A program made the position numbers and the translations under genes. A stretch of 27,426 nt of DNA from the NCBI GenBank assembly GCA_904501925.1, contig CAJGCO010000018.1, forward strand, positions 1 through 27,426. Direction: 5' to 3'. How positions within the stretch are numbered: position 1 is the stretch's first letter; every line of letters begins with the position of its first letter. The notes under the pieces are model-generated. The model ran no database searches. It was not told where the DNA came from and saw only the letters and a program-made list of their open reading frames with translations. The DNA comes from an uncultured Alphaproteobacteria bacterium. Its GTDB lineage: Bacteria > Pseudomonadota > Alphaproteobacteria > RF32 > CAG-239. This document shows, piece after piece, positions 13,658 through 22,488 of this stretch.

Positions 13658-15619
13658 ATGATTGATACAAAACGACTAAAAGATATGTCAAATGCAATAC
13701 GTTTTCTTTCTGTAGATGCTATAAATAAAGCAAATTCAGGTCATCCTGGAATGCCTTTAGGTATGGCTGATGTAGCAACAGTATTATTCTCTAAATATAT
13801 AAAACTAAATCCCAAAGATCCAAAATGGTTTGATAGAGATAGATTTGTTTTGTCAGCTGGTCACGGATCAATGTTGATATATTCTCTTTTGTATTTAATG
13901 GGATATAAGGATATAACAATAGACGATATTAAAAATTTCCGTCAGTTTGGTTCACCAACAGCAGGGCATCCTGAATATGGTCATTTAGATGGAATTGATA
14001 TTTCAACAGGGCCTTTAGGGCAAGGAATATCTTCAGCAGTTGGTATGGCTATAGCAGAGAGAATTTTAAACTCAAAATATGGTGATGATTTGTGTAATCA
14101 CTATACATATGTAATAGCAGGCGATGGTTGTTTAATGGAAGGTATCTCAGAGGAATCAGCTTCTCTTGCAGGTCATTTAAAACTAAATAAATTGATAGTA
14201 CTTTGGGATAATAACAATATAACTATAGATGGTAGCGTTGATAAGGTAAGCTCTGTAAATCAATTAAAACGATTTGAAGCTATGGGGTGGAATACTTTAG
14301 ATATTAATGGTCATGATTATGAAGAGATTGATAGGGCTATAGAACAAGCTGAAAAATCGGATAAGCCCACATTGATTTCTTGTAAAACAATAATTGGTTA
14401 TGGTGCTCCATCTAAATGTGGAACATCAAAATGTCATGGTTCACCTTTAGGAATAGATGAAACAAATGCAATGCGTGAAAAACTTGAATGGAATAATGCG
14501 CCTTTTGAAATACCATTAGATATATTAAATGATTGGCGCCAAACTCAAAATCGTAACTTGATTACATATAATACGTGGGTTAATACTGCTTCAAGTAATG
14601 ATGAATTTAGAGATGTTGTTGCAAATAAATTACCAGAAAATTGGAATAAAGATTTAGAAAAATTAAAACAAACAGCTCTGTGTGAACAATTTAATATAGC
14701 AACTAGAAAAGCATCAGAAATGTGTTTGAAAGCTATTGTTCCCAATGTTCCAGAAATAATAGGAGGGTCTGCAGATCTTGCTGCTTCAAATTTAACATTT
14801 GTTGACGGGTTAAAAACAATAACTAAAGATGATTATAATGGTAACAATATAATGTATGGTATTCGTGAGCATGCAATGGGGGCTATAATGAATGGGCTTG
14901 CTCTTCATGGTGGAGCAATACCATTTGGTGGTACTTTTTTTGTATTTTCAGATTATATGCGTCCATCTATGCGTTTGGCAGCCTTAATGGGTTTAAGAGT
15001 TGTATATGTTTTAACTCACGATTCTATTGGTGTAGGTGAAGATGGTCCAACTCATCAACCAATTGAACATCTTGCGTCATATCGAGCTATGCCTAACATT
15101 TTAACTATGCGTCCTTGTGATGTTGTTGAAACAGCTGAATGCTGGCAGATATCATTAATAGAGGAAAGTCGTCCTAGTATTTTAGTTTTGTCACGTCAAA
15201 ATCTTCCATTATTAAGAAAAGATGCAGTAGTTAATTTATCTCAAAAAGGTGCATATGTTATATCACCAGCAAAGTCAACAAGAGAGGCAACAATTATTGC
15301 AACAGGTTCAGAGGTTTCGTTAGCTGTAAATGCTCAAAAACTTTTATCAGAAAAAGGAATTGAAGTTGCGGTGGTTTCAATGCCATGTCAAGAATTATTT
15401 GAGGAGCAAAGTTTAGAGTATCAATTAGAAGTTCTTGGCAGTATGCCTGTGATTAGTATTGAGGCTGGTTCAACATTTGGCTGGAATAGGTATGCTCAAA
15501 AAACTATAGGTATTGATAGTTTTGGTGCGTCAGCTCCTGCTTCAAAATTATTTGAAAACTTTGGGTTGACACCAGAAAATGTTGCTCAAGAAATAGAAGA
15601 TTTCATCAATCAAAAATAA
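13658..15619 (+). CDS. tkt: Transketolase
   Basis: A 653-residue thiamine-diphosphate enzyme of the pentose phosphate pathway, moving two-carbon units between sugar phosphates in the cytoplasm. Motifs in order: NSGHPGMPLGMAD (about 26-38), GHGSML (about 68-73), DIDISTGPLGQG-type segment (HLDGIDISTGPLGQG), the ThDP/Mg2+ motif GDGCLMEG, the REHAMGA segment with the catalytic Glu, and the pyrimidine-binding HDSIGVGEDGPTHQP. Length is normal. AAGGAG sits just before the ATG, inside the end of the upstream gene's stop region. It is cotranscribed with the methyltransferase and ends at a strong terminator. Confidence 0.97.
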   Translation: MIDTKRLKDMSNAIRFLSVDAINKANSGHPGMPLGMADVATVLFSKYIKLNPKDPKWFDRDRFVLSAGHGSMLIYSLLYLMGYKDITIDDIKNFRQFGSPTAGHPEYGHLDGIDISTGPLGQGISSAVGMAIAERILNSKYGDDLCNHYTYVIAGDGCLMEGISEESASLAGHLKLNKLIVLWDNNNITIDGSVDKVSSVNQLKRFEAMGWNTLDINGHDYEEIDRAIEQAEKSDKPTLISCKTIIGYGAPSKCGTSKCHGSPLGIDETNAMREKLEWNNAPFEIPLDILNDWRQTQNRNLITYNTWVNTASSNDEFRDVVANKLPENWNKDLEKLKQTALCEQFNIATRKASEMCLKAIVPNVPEIIGGSADLAASNLTFVDGLKTITKDDYNGNNIMYGIREHAMGAIMNGLALHGGAIPFGGTFFVFSDYMRPSMRLAALMGLRVVYVLTHDSIGVGEDGPTHQPIEHLASYRAMPNILTMRPCDVVETAECWQISLIEESRPSILVLSRQNLPLLRKDAVVNLSQKGAYVISPAKSTREATIIATGSEVSLAVNAQKLLSEKGIEVAVVSMPCQELFEEQSLEYQLEVLGSMPVISIEAGSTFGWNRYAQKTIGIDSFGASAPASKLFENFGLTPENVAQEIEDFINQK

Positions 15620-15626
15620 AATAATT

Positions 15627-15651
15627 AAAGCCCCTACAAAAGGGGCTTTGA
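15627..15651. terminator. Terminator between transketolase and the transglutaminase-like gene
   Basis: AAAGCCCCT pairs with AGGGGCTTT around ACAAA. It is AT-flanked on both sides and sits between convergent genes, so it may serve both. Confidence 0.88.
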
Positions 15652-15665
15652 AATTATATTTATAA

Positions 15666-16358
15666 TTATCTTTCTTCGTGTCGATATTTTTTATCTTTTA
15701 TTTCTTTTTTGTAATCAAAGTTAAAATAATAATCATCAAACTCAGAGATATTACTTCTATATTTATTATCTCTCTTTATTTGGTTTAATGCACGTTTTCG
15801 TGTATAATTACTGACATACTTGCTACTCACACCTGTTGTTCCATTTGCCATAAAAGTTGTGTCAACATATATATTTCTACCATTATATCTAAATGAATTC
15901 CAAGCATGTCCATAATTTCTTTTTTCTTTAAGTGTTATTCGTTTTGTATGTGGATAAGCATAACCATGTACAATGGTTGCATTAATGCCAGCCTTTTTGC
16001 ACATATCTTTAAACAATAAAGCAAAATCACCACAAATTCCAGCTCTTGATTTTAATAATTCATGAGAAGATTGCCCGTTGTAATTGTTAATTAATCTAGT
16101 TGTTGAACCATTATTATATAAATATTCATCATAACTAATGCGTGAGGCAATCCAAAATGCAATAGCCTTTGCTTTATCAAAATCAGTATCAAATGGTTTA
16201 ATAAGGAATGCTACTAATGAATTTAAGTTATTTTCTGCATTTCTAGGTGTTTTATTCACATATCTTTCGATTTGTTGTGTGCTATAGTTTTTAGCATAAG
16301 AATAAGGTGTTAGTATAAATAAGTTAAAAAATATAAAGCAATAAAAAACAATTCTCAT
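15666..16358 (-). CDS. Secreted transglutaminase-like cysteine protein
   Basis: The product has 230 residues. Residues 1-22 form a signal peptide ending YSYA. The mature part carries the transglutaminase/papain-like triad: C109 in AGICGDFA, H151 in YGHAWN and D166 in YVDTTF. These domains act in the envelope as peptidases, amidases or cross-linking enzymes; eukaryotic-like peptide:N-glycanase and cytokinesis proteins share the fold. The substrate is unknown. The C-terminus (about 175-230) is very basic and rich in Lys, Arg and Tyr. AGGA lies before the ATG at a slightly long distance. It converges on the transketolase unit. Confidence 0.82.
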   Translation of the reverse strand: MRIVFYCFIFFNLFILTPYSYAKNYSTQQIERYVNKTPRNAENNLNSLVAFLIKPFDTDFDKAKAIAFWIASRISYDEYLYNNGSTTRLINNYNGQSSHELLKSRAGICGDFALLFKDMCKKAGINATIVHGYAYPHTKRITLKEKRNYGHAWNSFRYNGRNIYVDTTFMANGTTGVSSKYVSNYTRKRALNQIKRDNKYRSNISEFDDYYFNFDYKKEIKDKKYRHEER

Positions 16359-16507
16359 AATCTAAAGTCCTAAAAAATTATATCAAAATAATAAAATAAC
16401 AAAATTAAATTTCTATTAACTACATAAAACAACGTTAAAACAATAGGTTGCACACTGGTATTATGATACCATAAAATAAATTATTGAAATTATATGAAAT
16501 TTTTATC

Positions 16508-16535
16508 TTGACATTAGTTTTTTTATCAGTATATT
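16508..16535 (+). promoter_or_regulatory. Promoter of rplM-rpsI
   Basis: TTGACA and TATATT are separated by 16 bp, leaving a leader of about 38 nt before the ATG at 16580. Confidence 0.75.
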
Positions 16536-16579
16536 GACTCCGAATTTAACATAAATTTTTTATTAGTGAGAATAGTAAA

Positions 16580-17050
16580 ATGAATAGTACATATGCAACA
16601 AAGCCTTCTGATATTACTAGAAAGTGGTACGTTGTGGACGCAACAGACGTTGTATTAGGTCGTCTTGCTGCTCAAGTAGCAATTTTGTTACGCGGTAAGC
16701 ACAAACCTTACTTCACACCAAATTTAGATTGTGGTGATTATGTTGTTGTTATCAATGCAGATAAAGTAAAATTAACAGGCAAAAAATTAACAGATAAGAA
16801 ATACTTCAAACACACAGGTTGGATCGGTGGTATTAAAGAAACAACTGCTGGTAAAATCTTAGAAGGTCGTTTCCCAGAAAGAGTTATCGTAAAAGCTGTT
16901 GAACGCATGATTTCACGTAACCCAATGGGTCGTCAACAAATGACAAAGTTAAAAGTATATGCAGGTGAGAATCATCCTCACTCAGCACAAAATCCAGAAA
17001 TTTTAGATATTGCTTCTAAAAACTCTAAAAATAAAAGGGGTGAAATGTAA
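16580..17050 (+). CDS. rplM: 50S ribosomal protein L13
   Basis: A 156-residue protein with typical L13 text: WYVVDATDVVLGRLA near 16-30, LRGKHKPYFTPNLDCGD near 37-53, YFKHTGWIGG near 75-84, and PMGRQQM...LKVYAGENHPHSAQNPE near the C-terminus. L13 is an early assembly protein of the large subunit. It is followed by rpsI with a 1-nt overlap (TAATG), the standard bacterial pair. The region before the ATG is only weakly purine-rich (GTGAGAATAG). Confidence 0.98.
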   Translation: MNSTYATKPSDITRKWYVVDATDVVLGRLAAQVAILLRGKHKPYFTPNLDCGDYVVVINADKVKLTGKKLTDKKYFKHTGWIGGIKETTAGKILEGRFPERVIVKAVERMISRNPMGRQQMTKLKVYAGENHPHSAQNPEILDIASKNSKNKRGEM

Positions 17051-17535
17051 TGGCTAATAAGAAAATTGAATCTTTAACAGAAATTAAAGAAGCTGTTACA
17101 GCAACTTCTGCTGTTGCTGAAACAAAACGTAAGCCAGCTCGTGATAAACAAGGCCGTTCTTATGCAACAGGTAAAAGAAAGAATGCAGTTGCACGTGTAT
17201 GGGTAATGCCTGGTAAAGGTAACATCACAATCAATGGTAAACCAATTGATACATATTTTGCACGTCCAGTGTTAAAAATGATCATCAATCAACCATTTGA
17301 AATCACAAATCGTGAAAACGAATTTGACGTAGTATGTACAGTTCAAGGTGGTGGTTTGTCTGGTCAAGCTGGTGCTATCAAACACGGTATTTCAAAAGCA
17401 TTAAACGAATATGAACCAGAATTACGTACAGTATTAAAACAAGCTGGTTTCTTAACTCGTGATGATCGTGTAGTAGAACGTAAAAAATATGGTCGTGCGA
17501 AAGCTCGTCGTTCATATCAATTCTCTAAACGTTAG
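17050..17535 (+). CDS. rpsI: 30S ribosomal protein S9
   Basis: A 161-residue protein. An N-terminal extension of about 35 residues precedes the conserved core starting SYATGKRKNAVARVWV. The C-terminus RRSYQFSKR is the invariant tail that reaches the P-site tRNA. Extended S9 proteins of this size are usual in alphaproteobacteria. Translation is probably coupled to rplM through the overlapping TAATG and the AAAGGGGTGAA upstream. Confidence 0.98.
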   Translation: MANKKIESLTEIKEAVTATSAVAETKRKPARDKQGRSYATGKRKNAVARVWVMPGKGNITINGKPIDTYFARPVLKMIINQPFEITNRENEFDVVCTVQGGGLSGQAGAIKHGISKALNEYEPELRTVLKQAGFLTRDDRVVERKKYGRAKARRSYQFSKR

Positions 17536-17551
17536 TCGTTTATTGGAAATC

Positions 17552-17584
17552 AAAAAGAGGGTGTATTTTGCACCCTCTTTTTTT
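17552..17584 (+). terminator. Terminator of rplM-rpsI
   Basis: AAAAAGAGGGTG pairs with CACCCTCTTTTT around TATTTTG, and the T-tract continues. Confidence 0.92.
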
Positions 17585-17631
17585 TACTATTTTTAAGTTT
17601 TATAAAGATAGTTGATTAATGGGGGTATAAA

Positions 17632-17665
17632 AAAGAAAGGAAGTCTAATTAGACTTCCTTTCTTT
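17632..17665 (-). terminator. 34-bp perfect palindrome overlapping a stop codon
   Basis: The 17-bp arms are exact complements, centred between 17648 and 17649. The last codons and TAA of the lipoprotein gene (stop at 17649-17651) lie inside it. Followed on the minus strand by TTTTTATACC, it can act as a terminator. Confidence 0.8.
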
Positions 17666-18074
17666 CTTCAAGTTCACGCTCATGTAAGCACTCTCTTACA
17701 ACGCGTTCATAATTTTTTTGTTCCTTCATAAGTTTGCATAATGCATATACAAATAATACAAGAACAACCAAGATTACAAATAAATTTGGATTTTCATTTG
17801 TAATCATTTTTTGAGGAACATTTCCAGCGAAGAATTTAACATCTCCATTGCCGTAAGAGACTGCAGTTACCAGCATCCCGTGGAACGGAATTGTTTCTTC
17901 ATGTTCCGTAAAGCAGAATACCTCAGATACTGAATACTTTGTGTTTTCAATAACCACAAAGAACTCATTCTTGTTCTCTTCAAGATAGCCAATACCTAAG
18001 CGTTCTCCATTCCTCTCAATACAACTTGTCAAACAAAGACAAATTGTCATTAATAATAAACACAATCTTTTCAT
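17649..18074 (-). CDS. Predicted lipoprotein with a C-terminal membrane helix
   Basis: The product has 141 residues. Residues 1-18 are a lipoprotein signal with lipobox LTSC (C18). A second hydrophobic segment near 97-113 (LFVILVVLVLFVYALC) is followed by a charged tail (KLMKEQKNYERVV...). So both ends may be in or at the inner membrane, with a small domain (about 19-95) in the periplasm. The family is not recognised. There is no normal ribosome binding site; AGAAAG is the nearest purine run, 11 nt before the ATG. A good promoter lies 24-52 bp upstream. Confidence 0.7.
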   Translation of the reverse strand: MKRLCLLLMTICLCLTSCIERNGERLGIGYLEENKNEFFVVIENTKYSVSEVFCFTEHEETIPFHGMLVTAVSYGNGDVKFFAGNVPQKMITNENPNLFVILVVLVLFVYALCKLMKEQKNYERVVRECLHERELEERKEV

Positions 18075-18097
18075 ATTGATAATTCTTTCTACTAAAC

Positions 18098-18126
18098 AAT
18101 ATACACTATTTTTGACATAAAAGCAA
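18098..18126 (-). promoter_or_regulatory. Promoter of the lipoprotein gene
   Basis: On the minus strand TTGCTT and TATATT are separated by 17 bp. The rest of the gap 18127-18321 holds nothing recognisable. Confidence 0.65.
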
Positions 18127-18321
18127 GGCTTTTTTAGTATACTATTTTATTGAAAATTTTATATAGAGAGAAAATAGATTAATACTTAAACATAGCAATT
18201 ATTATTTTACATAACTAAAAGTTGAAGGTGGTGTTAACTATGTTTATGATATTCACGGATTTACACATATTATAATAAATTTATGGTAAAGATTAAGAGT
18301 AATATTTAATACAAATTAAAG

Positions 18322-18352
18322 AAAAGCACCTCTTTTATAGAGGTGCTTTTTT
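18322..18352 (-). terminator. Terminator behind the 176-residue unknown gene
   Basis: AAAAGCACCTCT pairs with AGAGGTGCTTTT around TTTAT, 4 nt after the stop codon at 18357. T-tracts on both strands. Confidence 0.9.
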
Positions 18353-18356
18353 GTGA

Positions 18357-18887
18357 CTACAATAAGATACCATTCATTGGTTTAATAGTAAAAAAGATAC
18401 TATAGCGCACTTTAGCTTTTTCATTGTTGTTGTAATAATCCTCAGCCAAAGTTCTGTCATCAGGATTAAAGGCAACAATATGGTTGGGCCTGGAACCAAT
18501 CATCGGTTCTGCAAAGTAACAACCATCAACAATAGGTGCACCTAGTTCTCTAAGGGCCTTGTTCAAAGCATTTCGTTTGTAAAAAATCTCTCGCCAGAAA
18601 CTGTACGTCGGGATGTTGCTTTCATCCAAGTTGTTTCTATACACCTCATCTGCTGTTTCTGTAAGAGATAAAGCCAAATGAGAGTCCAATGATGGGAAAA
18701 TAGCTATTGGATTATAGTTTCTTCCTCTGTCAAACGGCAGTCTAGAATACTTATCTCCAATTTTACAAAGTAAATCAAAAGGAAAATACTTTGAGGTTTG
18801 ATCAGCAGCCCCTAATGCAATGTCGCTTAATGAAATATCGTACTCTTTCATTAACACTCTAATTTGCTCAATAATTTGTCTTTTCAT
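18357..18887 (-). CDS. Hypothetical protein
   Basis: A 176-residue protein, not recognised. No signal peptide or membrane helix is seen. The N-terminus (QIIEQIRVLMKEYDISLSDI) looks like a helix-turn-helix-like helical start, and the middle is mixed alpha/beta with the phrase NHIVAFNPDDRTLAEDYYNN. The start codon follows TTTTGTTAT with no Shine-Dalgarno sequence. The gene has its own promoter (TTGACT, 16 bp, TATTTT) and terminator, so it is an independent unit. Base composition is a little richer in G and C than the metabolic genes of the window, as in the neighbouring repeat-protein genes. No function is proposed. Confidence 0.65.
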   Translation of the reverse strand: MKRQIIEQIRVLMKEYDISLSDIALGAADQTSKYFPFDLLCKIGDKYSRLPFDRGRNYNPIAIFPSLDSHLALSLTETADEVYRNNLDESNIPTYSFWREIFYKRNALNKALRELGAPIVDGCYFAEPMIGSRPNHIVAFNPDDRTLAEDYYNNNEKAKVRYSIFFTIKPMNGILL

Positions 18888-18926
18888 ATAACAAAATTTT
18901 AGTTAAAATAATACTTATCTAACTAA

Positions 18927-18954
18927 AAAATAGAACAAAAATAATTAAAGTCAA
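18927..18954 (-). promoter_or_regulatory. Promoter of the 176-residue unknown gene
   Basis: On the minus strand TTGACT and TATTTT are separated by 16 bp, about 40 bp before the ATG at 18887. Confidence 0.6.
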
Positions 18955-18982
18955 CAGAAAATACTAATGTAGAAACAGTGTT

Positions 18983-19474
18983 TTAGTAAAAGTTTACTTC
19001 ATTATATCGTTTATACCATTGTTGCATAACATCTATTGCTTCATCTTGACATTCTTTAATATGAATACCATAAACACCTTCTTTTAATAGTTGGTATAAA
19101 GCATCATCTCTAAACCCAATATCAGCAGCATCTTTTCTTGTTGCAGCAAAATAAATTTTTTCAATATTTGCCCATTTAGAAGTCATTAAACACATAGGGC
19201 AGGGTTCGCAGTTAGTATAAAGAACGCAACCGCTTAGATCCCAGGTGCCAAGCTTTTTACAAGCTTCTCTAATGGTATATACTTCACCATGAGAAGAAGG
19301 ATCATTATTAGCTAATACGTGGTTTCTTCCCTTGGCTATAATTTTACCATCTTTGCAAATAACACTACCAAAAGGTCCCCCAATAGGATTTTCTAAATCA
19401 TCATCTAAAGTTTCAGCTGAGACTTTAATAGCCTCTTTCATCATTTCAATATCTATATCATTATATTCTTTCAT
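18983..19474 (-). CDS. Guanine deaminase-like nucleoside/base deaminase
   Basis: A 163-residue protein of the cytidine deaminase superfamily. The zinc site is HGE (H62, proton-shuttling E64) and PCPMC (C92, C95). The text after it, IYFAATRKDAADIGFRDDALY, resembles the small bacterial guanine deaminase GuaD, which converts guanine to xanthine, more than tRNA adenosine deaminase TadA. The first zinc motif has Gly where most members have Ala (HAE). The protein is cytoplasmic. AGAGGT precedes the ATG, so unlike its neighbours this gene has a Shine-Dalgarno sequence. Its promoter abuts the terminator of the repeat-protein gene upstream. Confidence 0.85.
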   Translation of the reverse strand: MKEYNDIDIEMMKEAIKVSAETLDDDLENPIGGPFGSVICKDGKIIAKGRNHVLANNDPSSHGEVYTIREACKKLGTWDLSGCVLYTNCEPCPMCLMTSKWANIEKIYFAATRKDAADIGFRDDALYQLLKEGVYGIHIKECQDEAIDVMQQWYKRYNEVNFY

Positions 19475-19504
19475 TATAACCTCTAAAACTTATATTATCA
19501 TCAC

Positions 19505-19533
19505 ATATTATTTTATATTAAAATTTTAATCAA
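19505..19533 (-). promoter_or_regulatory. Promoter of the deaminase gene, fused to a terminator tail
   Basis: On the minus strand TTGATT and TAATAT are separated by 17 bp. The -35 follows directly on the T-tract of the hairpin at 19543-19560. Confidence 0.6.
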
Positions 19534-19534
19534 T

Positions 19535-19560
19535 AAAAAAAAGCGTGCTAAAATGCACGC
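19535..19560 (-). terminator. Terminator of the 302-residue repeat-protein gene
   Basis: GCGTGC pairs with GCACGC and is followed on the minus strand by eight T residues, a few bases after the stop at 19566. Confidence 0.88.
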
Positions 19561-19565
19561 CAAAT

Positions 19566-20474
19566 TCATACAACACCAATGTAGTCCTTAAACATACGCA
19601 TATGCGCATAATAAGCCATTGTTTCTCTGCTAATGCCATACTTATCAAAATGATAGCGAAGAGTTTCTTTGTCATCAAGTTTAACAAGTTCAATTTGAGC
19701 CTCCTTGCTTAAAGGAAATTTATCAAGATACTTCATAATCATTTCTTGATTACGGCTTTTAACTAAAATAGTGTCTTGCTTCACACATAACTGATTAGCA
19801 AGATACTTGTTTAAAATTTCCGTATTGTTGTTTTCAAGAAATTTAATAAAGTTTGCATCCTGAATTTTATGTTTTCCCCACTTGAGTGCTAAATTAAACA
19901 AAACATCCTTACCAGAATTTAAAAATCTCCATTCTTGCTCGCTAGATAAAGCAACTCTATAATGAAAAGAAGCAAAAACATTAATCATTTCAAAGTCCAT
20001 TGTGCTTAATAAAGCATTGATGGCTCTCTCTGAATAAAGTTTTCTAGCACTGCTTAAAACTTGATTTAAAAGCTCCGGATTGTTCATTTCGATTAATCTA
20101 ATCTCTGTTTCATCACTCAATCTTGAGTTGTTAATTTTTTTGCATAACGCAGAAATAAGCTCAGCAATATCAGATTCAAGAATTGTGATTTGAAGACCTG
20201 TACTAGGATACCAACGGGAAATATATCCAGTAATAATTTCCGGTTTGGTTATCTTGTACTTCTCAAACAATAAAAGCTCAGCATTAGGATCAAGTTCATG
20301 CGACTCAATATATTTATTGAGAGTTTTTGGGGAACAATACTCTTCATTAAATAAGAACACATGAAGTGGTCTTGGTATAGCTTCATCACCCCATCTAAAG
20401 CTCCTAATGGCCGATTTTAACTTAGCGATATCTTTATCACTAAGTTTAGAACATACTCTGTTATGTACATCCAT
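19566..20474 (-). CDS. Helical-repeat (alpha-solenoid) protein, paralog 1 of 3
   Basis: A 302-residue protein, related in style to the two 600-residue proteins upstream. It lacks a signal peptide and membrane segments. Its C-terminal two thirds are built of short helix pairs of about 24-34 residues recurring as E-hhh-K-x-x-D/N-x-E-hh-x-x-Y, for example IELVKLDDKETLRYHFDKYG (about 257-276) and ILVKSRNQEMIMKYLDKF. This resembles ankyrin- or LRV-like solenoids used for protein binding; no catalytic motif is seen. It ends MFKDYIGVV, and the same FKDYIG text occurs inside the 603-residue paralog. There is no Shine-Dalgarno sequence before the ATG. Function unknown. Confidence 0.72.
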   Translation of the reverse strand: MDVHNRVCSKLSDKDIAKLKSAIRSFRWGDEAIPRPLHVFLFNEEYCSPKTLNKYIESHELDPNAELLLFEKYKITKPEIITGYISRWYPSTGLQITILESDIAELISALCKKINNSRLSDETEIRLIEMNNPELLNQVLSSARKLYSERAINALLSTMDFEMINVFASFHYRVALSSEQEWRFLNSGKDVLFNLALKWGKHKIQDANFIKFLENNNTEILNKYLANQLCVKQDTILVKSRNQEMIMKYLDKFPLSKEAQIELVKLDDKETLRYHFDKYGISRETMAYYAHMRMFKDYIGVV

Positions 20475-20519
20475 ACTAATAATTTTAAAATTTTACATAA
20501 TGATATTTTAACTGCGCGA

Positions 20520-20547
20520 ATAATAACATTGCATATATGAAAGTCAA
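20520..20547 (-). promoter_or_regulatory. Promoter of the 302-residue repeat-protein gene
   Basis: On the minus strand TTGACT and TATTAT are separated by 16 bp. The -35 directly follows the T-tract of the preceding terminator. Confidence 0.65.
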
Positions 20548-20548
20548 T

Positions 20549-20582
20549 AAAAAAAGGTTATTGTCCATATGGACAATAACCT
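20549..20582 (-). terminator. Terminator of the 606-residue repeat-protein gene
   Basis: A perfect 28-bp palindrome, AGGTTATTGTCC mirrored around ATAT, followed on the minus strand by a run of T residues and 5 nt after the stop at 20587. Confidence 0.92.
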
Positions 20583-20586
20583 AAAT

Positions 20587-22407
20587 TTATAAACCTAAAA
20601 TCTCTTTGACATTGCAATCTGAAAAGCCAACTGCCTTTTGGTATTCCCAAAGAAGGTTCTCATCAAGAAGTTCGAGTAATTCACTTTCACCAATATCATT
20701 TTGGTTGCCGTGTTTTTTTATGTACTTCAAGATAAGAGGCTTGTTTAGCATTTTGAAGAACTCATTTAATGCTTCCATGCAAAGGTCATTGTTTTTTACA
20801 TAGAGATCAATAAGATCAGCATCTCCAGATTTAACCAAAGCCACTTCATCAAGACAAGATAGTTCAAAGTTTTCAATGAAGAAAATTTGATTTGCTTTGG
20901 GTGCATTCTTAAAAATCCTTTCGCTATAATTATTCTCTTCAGTTGCCCAAGAATAGGGGAGGGTTATCTTTTCTTCATCACAAACTTTATCTTTGAATAC
21001 ATCTGTTAGCTGTTCATTATTCGCATTTTCAAGAAAAACATACAACATATCAGAAGTATTACAAAAGTTTGGAACTTCAAGTAAGTAGCGCTTAATGAAT
21101 TTTTCATCACCACGTTGAAGGACAGCCTTAAAAGTAAGCGCATTATAGCTAATTTTATTAAAATATTCTGTTACAATCTCATCACATCCATGTTTTAGCA
21201 AAATAGCCTCGCTAAAATCTCTTAAAAATCTACCTCTTAAGTAGAATGCAATATAGTTATAAGCAAAATTTTTGATAAGGTAAGCTTCCGCATAATACCC
21301 CAAAGATCTATCCTGAGCCAGCATCTGAAAAATTAAATCATCATTTTTAGATTTCAAGATAAGTAAAGCTCCTTCAGTTGTTGAAATACCTCTTTTTTCT
21401 ATGTAAAATTTTGATAGTTCAATATCATTTAAGTTCAAAAGATCAGCCTCAAAGCCCTTGTGCCAAAAATGATAATTTTCAATCATCTCCAATAGTAGCT
21501 CTCTGTTTTCTTCTTTCAAAAGCCTGTCGCTAACATGTTTAGAAGCAACCACTTTCTTGCCTCTGCCTAGTAACAGAGATTCTATGAGTTGATTAAACAT
21601 CTCATCATTTGATGCTTGTGCAATGTAGGCAACAATAGCATCTGATAAAAAATCTTCATTAAAAGTTGCAAATATAGCAAGCAATTCAGGATCATTACGT
21701 TTTAGCAACGCAATACTCTGCTCGAAGCTAATTGGTAAACTACTCATTGCCATAACAACATCGCGGTGTTTTGTTTTTATAACACTCATCAAAAAGTCAT
21801 AAGCTTCTTTGCATTGTAGATCCTTTTTTATGAAGTCTCTGATTTTATCAAAAACAATTCTATCATTGCATTCAATAAGGAGATTAAGATTTTTAAAATC
21901 AAAACCATTTTTCTCAATGTATTTAGATATAATCTGTTGGTTTTTACTCTTAAAAATCACATCTTCAAGTTCTTTGAGCTGATTGAATATATCCGGTTTC
22001 AACAAAAGGAAAAGATTCAAGTCTTGATTGTTTTTGAGTAACTGTTCAAGCCACGCTCTTAACCTATCTTTAGAAACATGCAATCCCTTATCTAACATAA
22101 AAGAAACGCCATAAGCATTGTAGTAGGCTTCTTCATATATCATACAATAATGATATGAGGATTTAATCCAATCAATAAAACACTCATGCTCAGCAATGGG
22201 GTGTTTCTCATTAATAACGCGAAGAACAGTCTTGCTACAAAGATTTTTTTCACTTTCAAGATAACTCTTCAGCCATTTGAGTTTACATCCAGCCCCAGTA
22301 AGTATATTGTAATGATACTTATCAGGGATAATGTGAGTATCAGAAGATAGAAAAGATAATACTTCAATAAAAGTACTAAAACGAGAAGGTTCTTTGTTTT
22401 TTTTCAT
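20587..22407 (-). CDS. Helical-repeat (alpha-solenoid) protein, paralog 2 of 3
   Basis: A 606-residue protein without signal peptide or membrane segments. From about residue 130 onward it is a chain of helix-pair repeats of about 30-35 residues. Clear units include LLKRNDPELLAIFATFN (about 230), LILKSKNDDLIFQMLAQ (about 350), VLQRGDEKFIKRYLLEVP (about 430) and LVKSGDADLIDLYVKNN (about 525). The recurring N/D-x-E/D-L-hydrophobic signal resembles ankyrin-type or LRV-type solenoids, suggesting a protein-interaction scaffold; some bacteria use such proteins as effectors, but no secretion signal is visible. The ATG follows ATTATAATT with no Shine-Dalgarno sequence. The promoter is very strong by consensus. 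Function unknown. Confidence 0.75.
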   Translation of the reverse strand: MKKNKEPSRFSTFIEVLSFLSSDTHIIPDKYHYNILTGAGCKLKWLKSYLESEKNLCSKTVLRVINEKHPIAEHECFIDWIKSSYHYCMIYEEAYYNAYGVSFMLDKGLHVSKDRLRAWLEQLLKNNQDLNLFLLLKPDIFNQLKELEDVIFKSKNQQIISKYIEKNGFDFKNLNLLIECNDRIVFDKIRDFIKKDLQCKEAYDFLMSVIKTKHRDVVMAMSSLPISFEQSIALLKRNDPELLAIFATFNEDFLSDAIVAYIAQASNDEMFNQLIESLLLGRGKKVVASKHVSDRLLKEENRELLLEMIENYHFWHKGFEADLLNLNDIELSKFYIEKRGISTTEGALLILKSKNDDLIFQMLAQDRSLGYYAEAYLIKNFAYNYIAFYLRGRFLRDFSEAILLKHGCDEIVTEYFNKISYNALTFKAVLQRGDEKFIKRYLLEVPNFCNTSDMLYVFLENANNEQLTDVFKDKVCDEEKITLPYSWATEENNYSERIFKNAPKANQIFFIENFELSCLDEVALVKSGDADLIDLYVKNNDLCMEALNEFFKMLNKPLILKYIKKHGNQNDIGESELLELLDENLLWEYQKAVGFSDCNVKEILGL

Positions 22408-22459
22408 AATTATAATATTTTAGAATAGTGAAACAAAAAAATAAATTTTATACAAATTA

Positions 22460-22488
22460 TTTATAAGTAACACAATAAAAAGAGTCAA
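22460..22488 (-). promoter_or_regulatory. Promoter of the 606-residue repeat-protein gene
   Basis: On the minus strand TTGACT and TATAAA are separated by 17 bp, directly behind the T-tract of the preceding terminator. Confidence 0.75.

Noticed and set aside
16536..16579. Possible L13 autoregulatory leader structure
   Set aside because: The leader is only about 40 nt and no stable stem was found.
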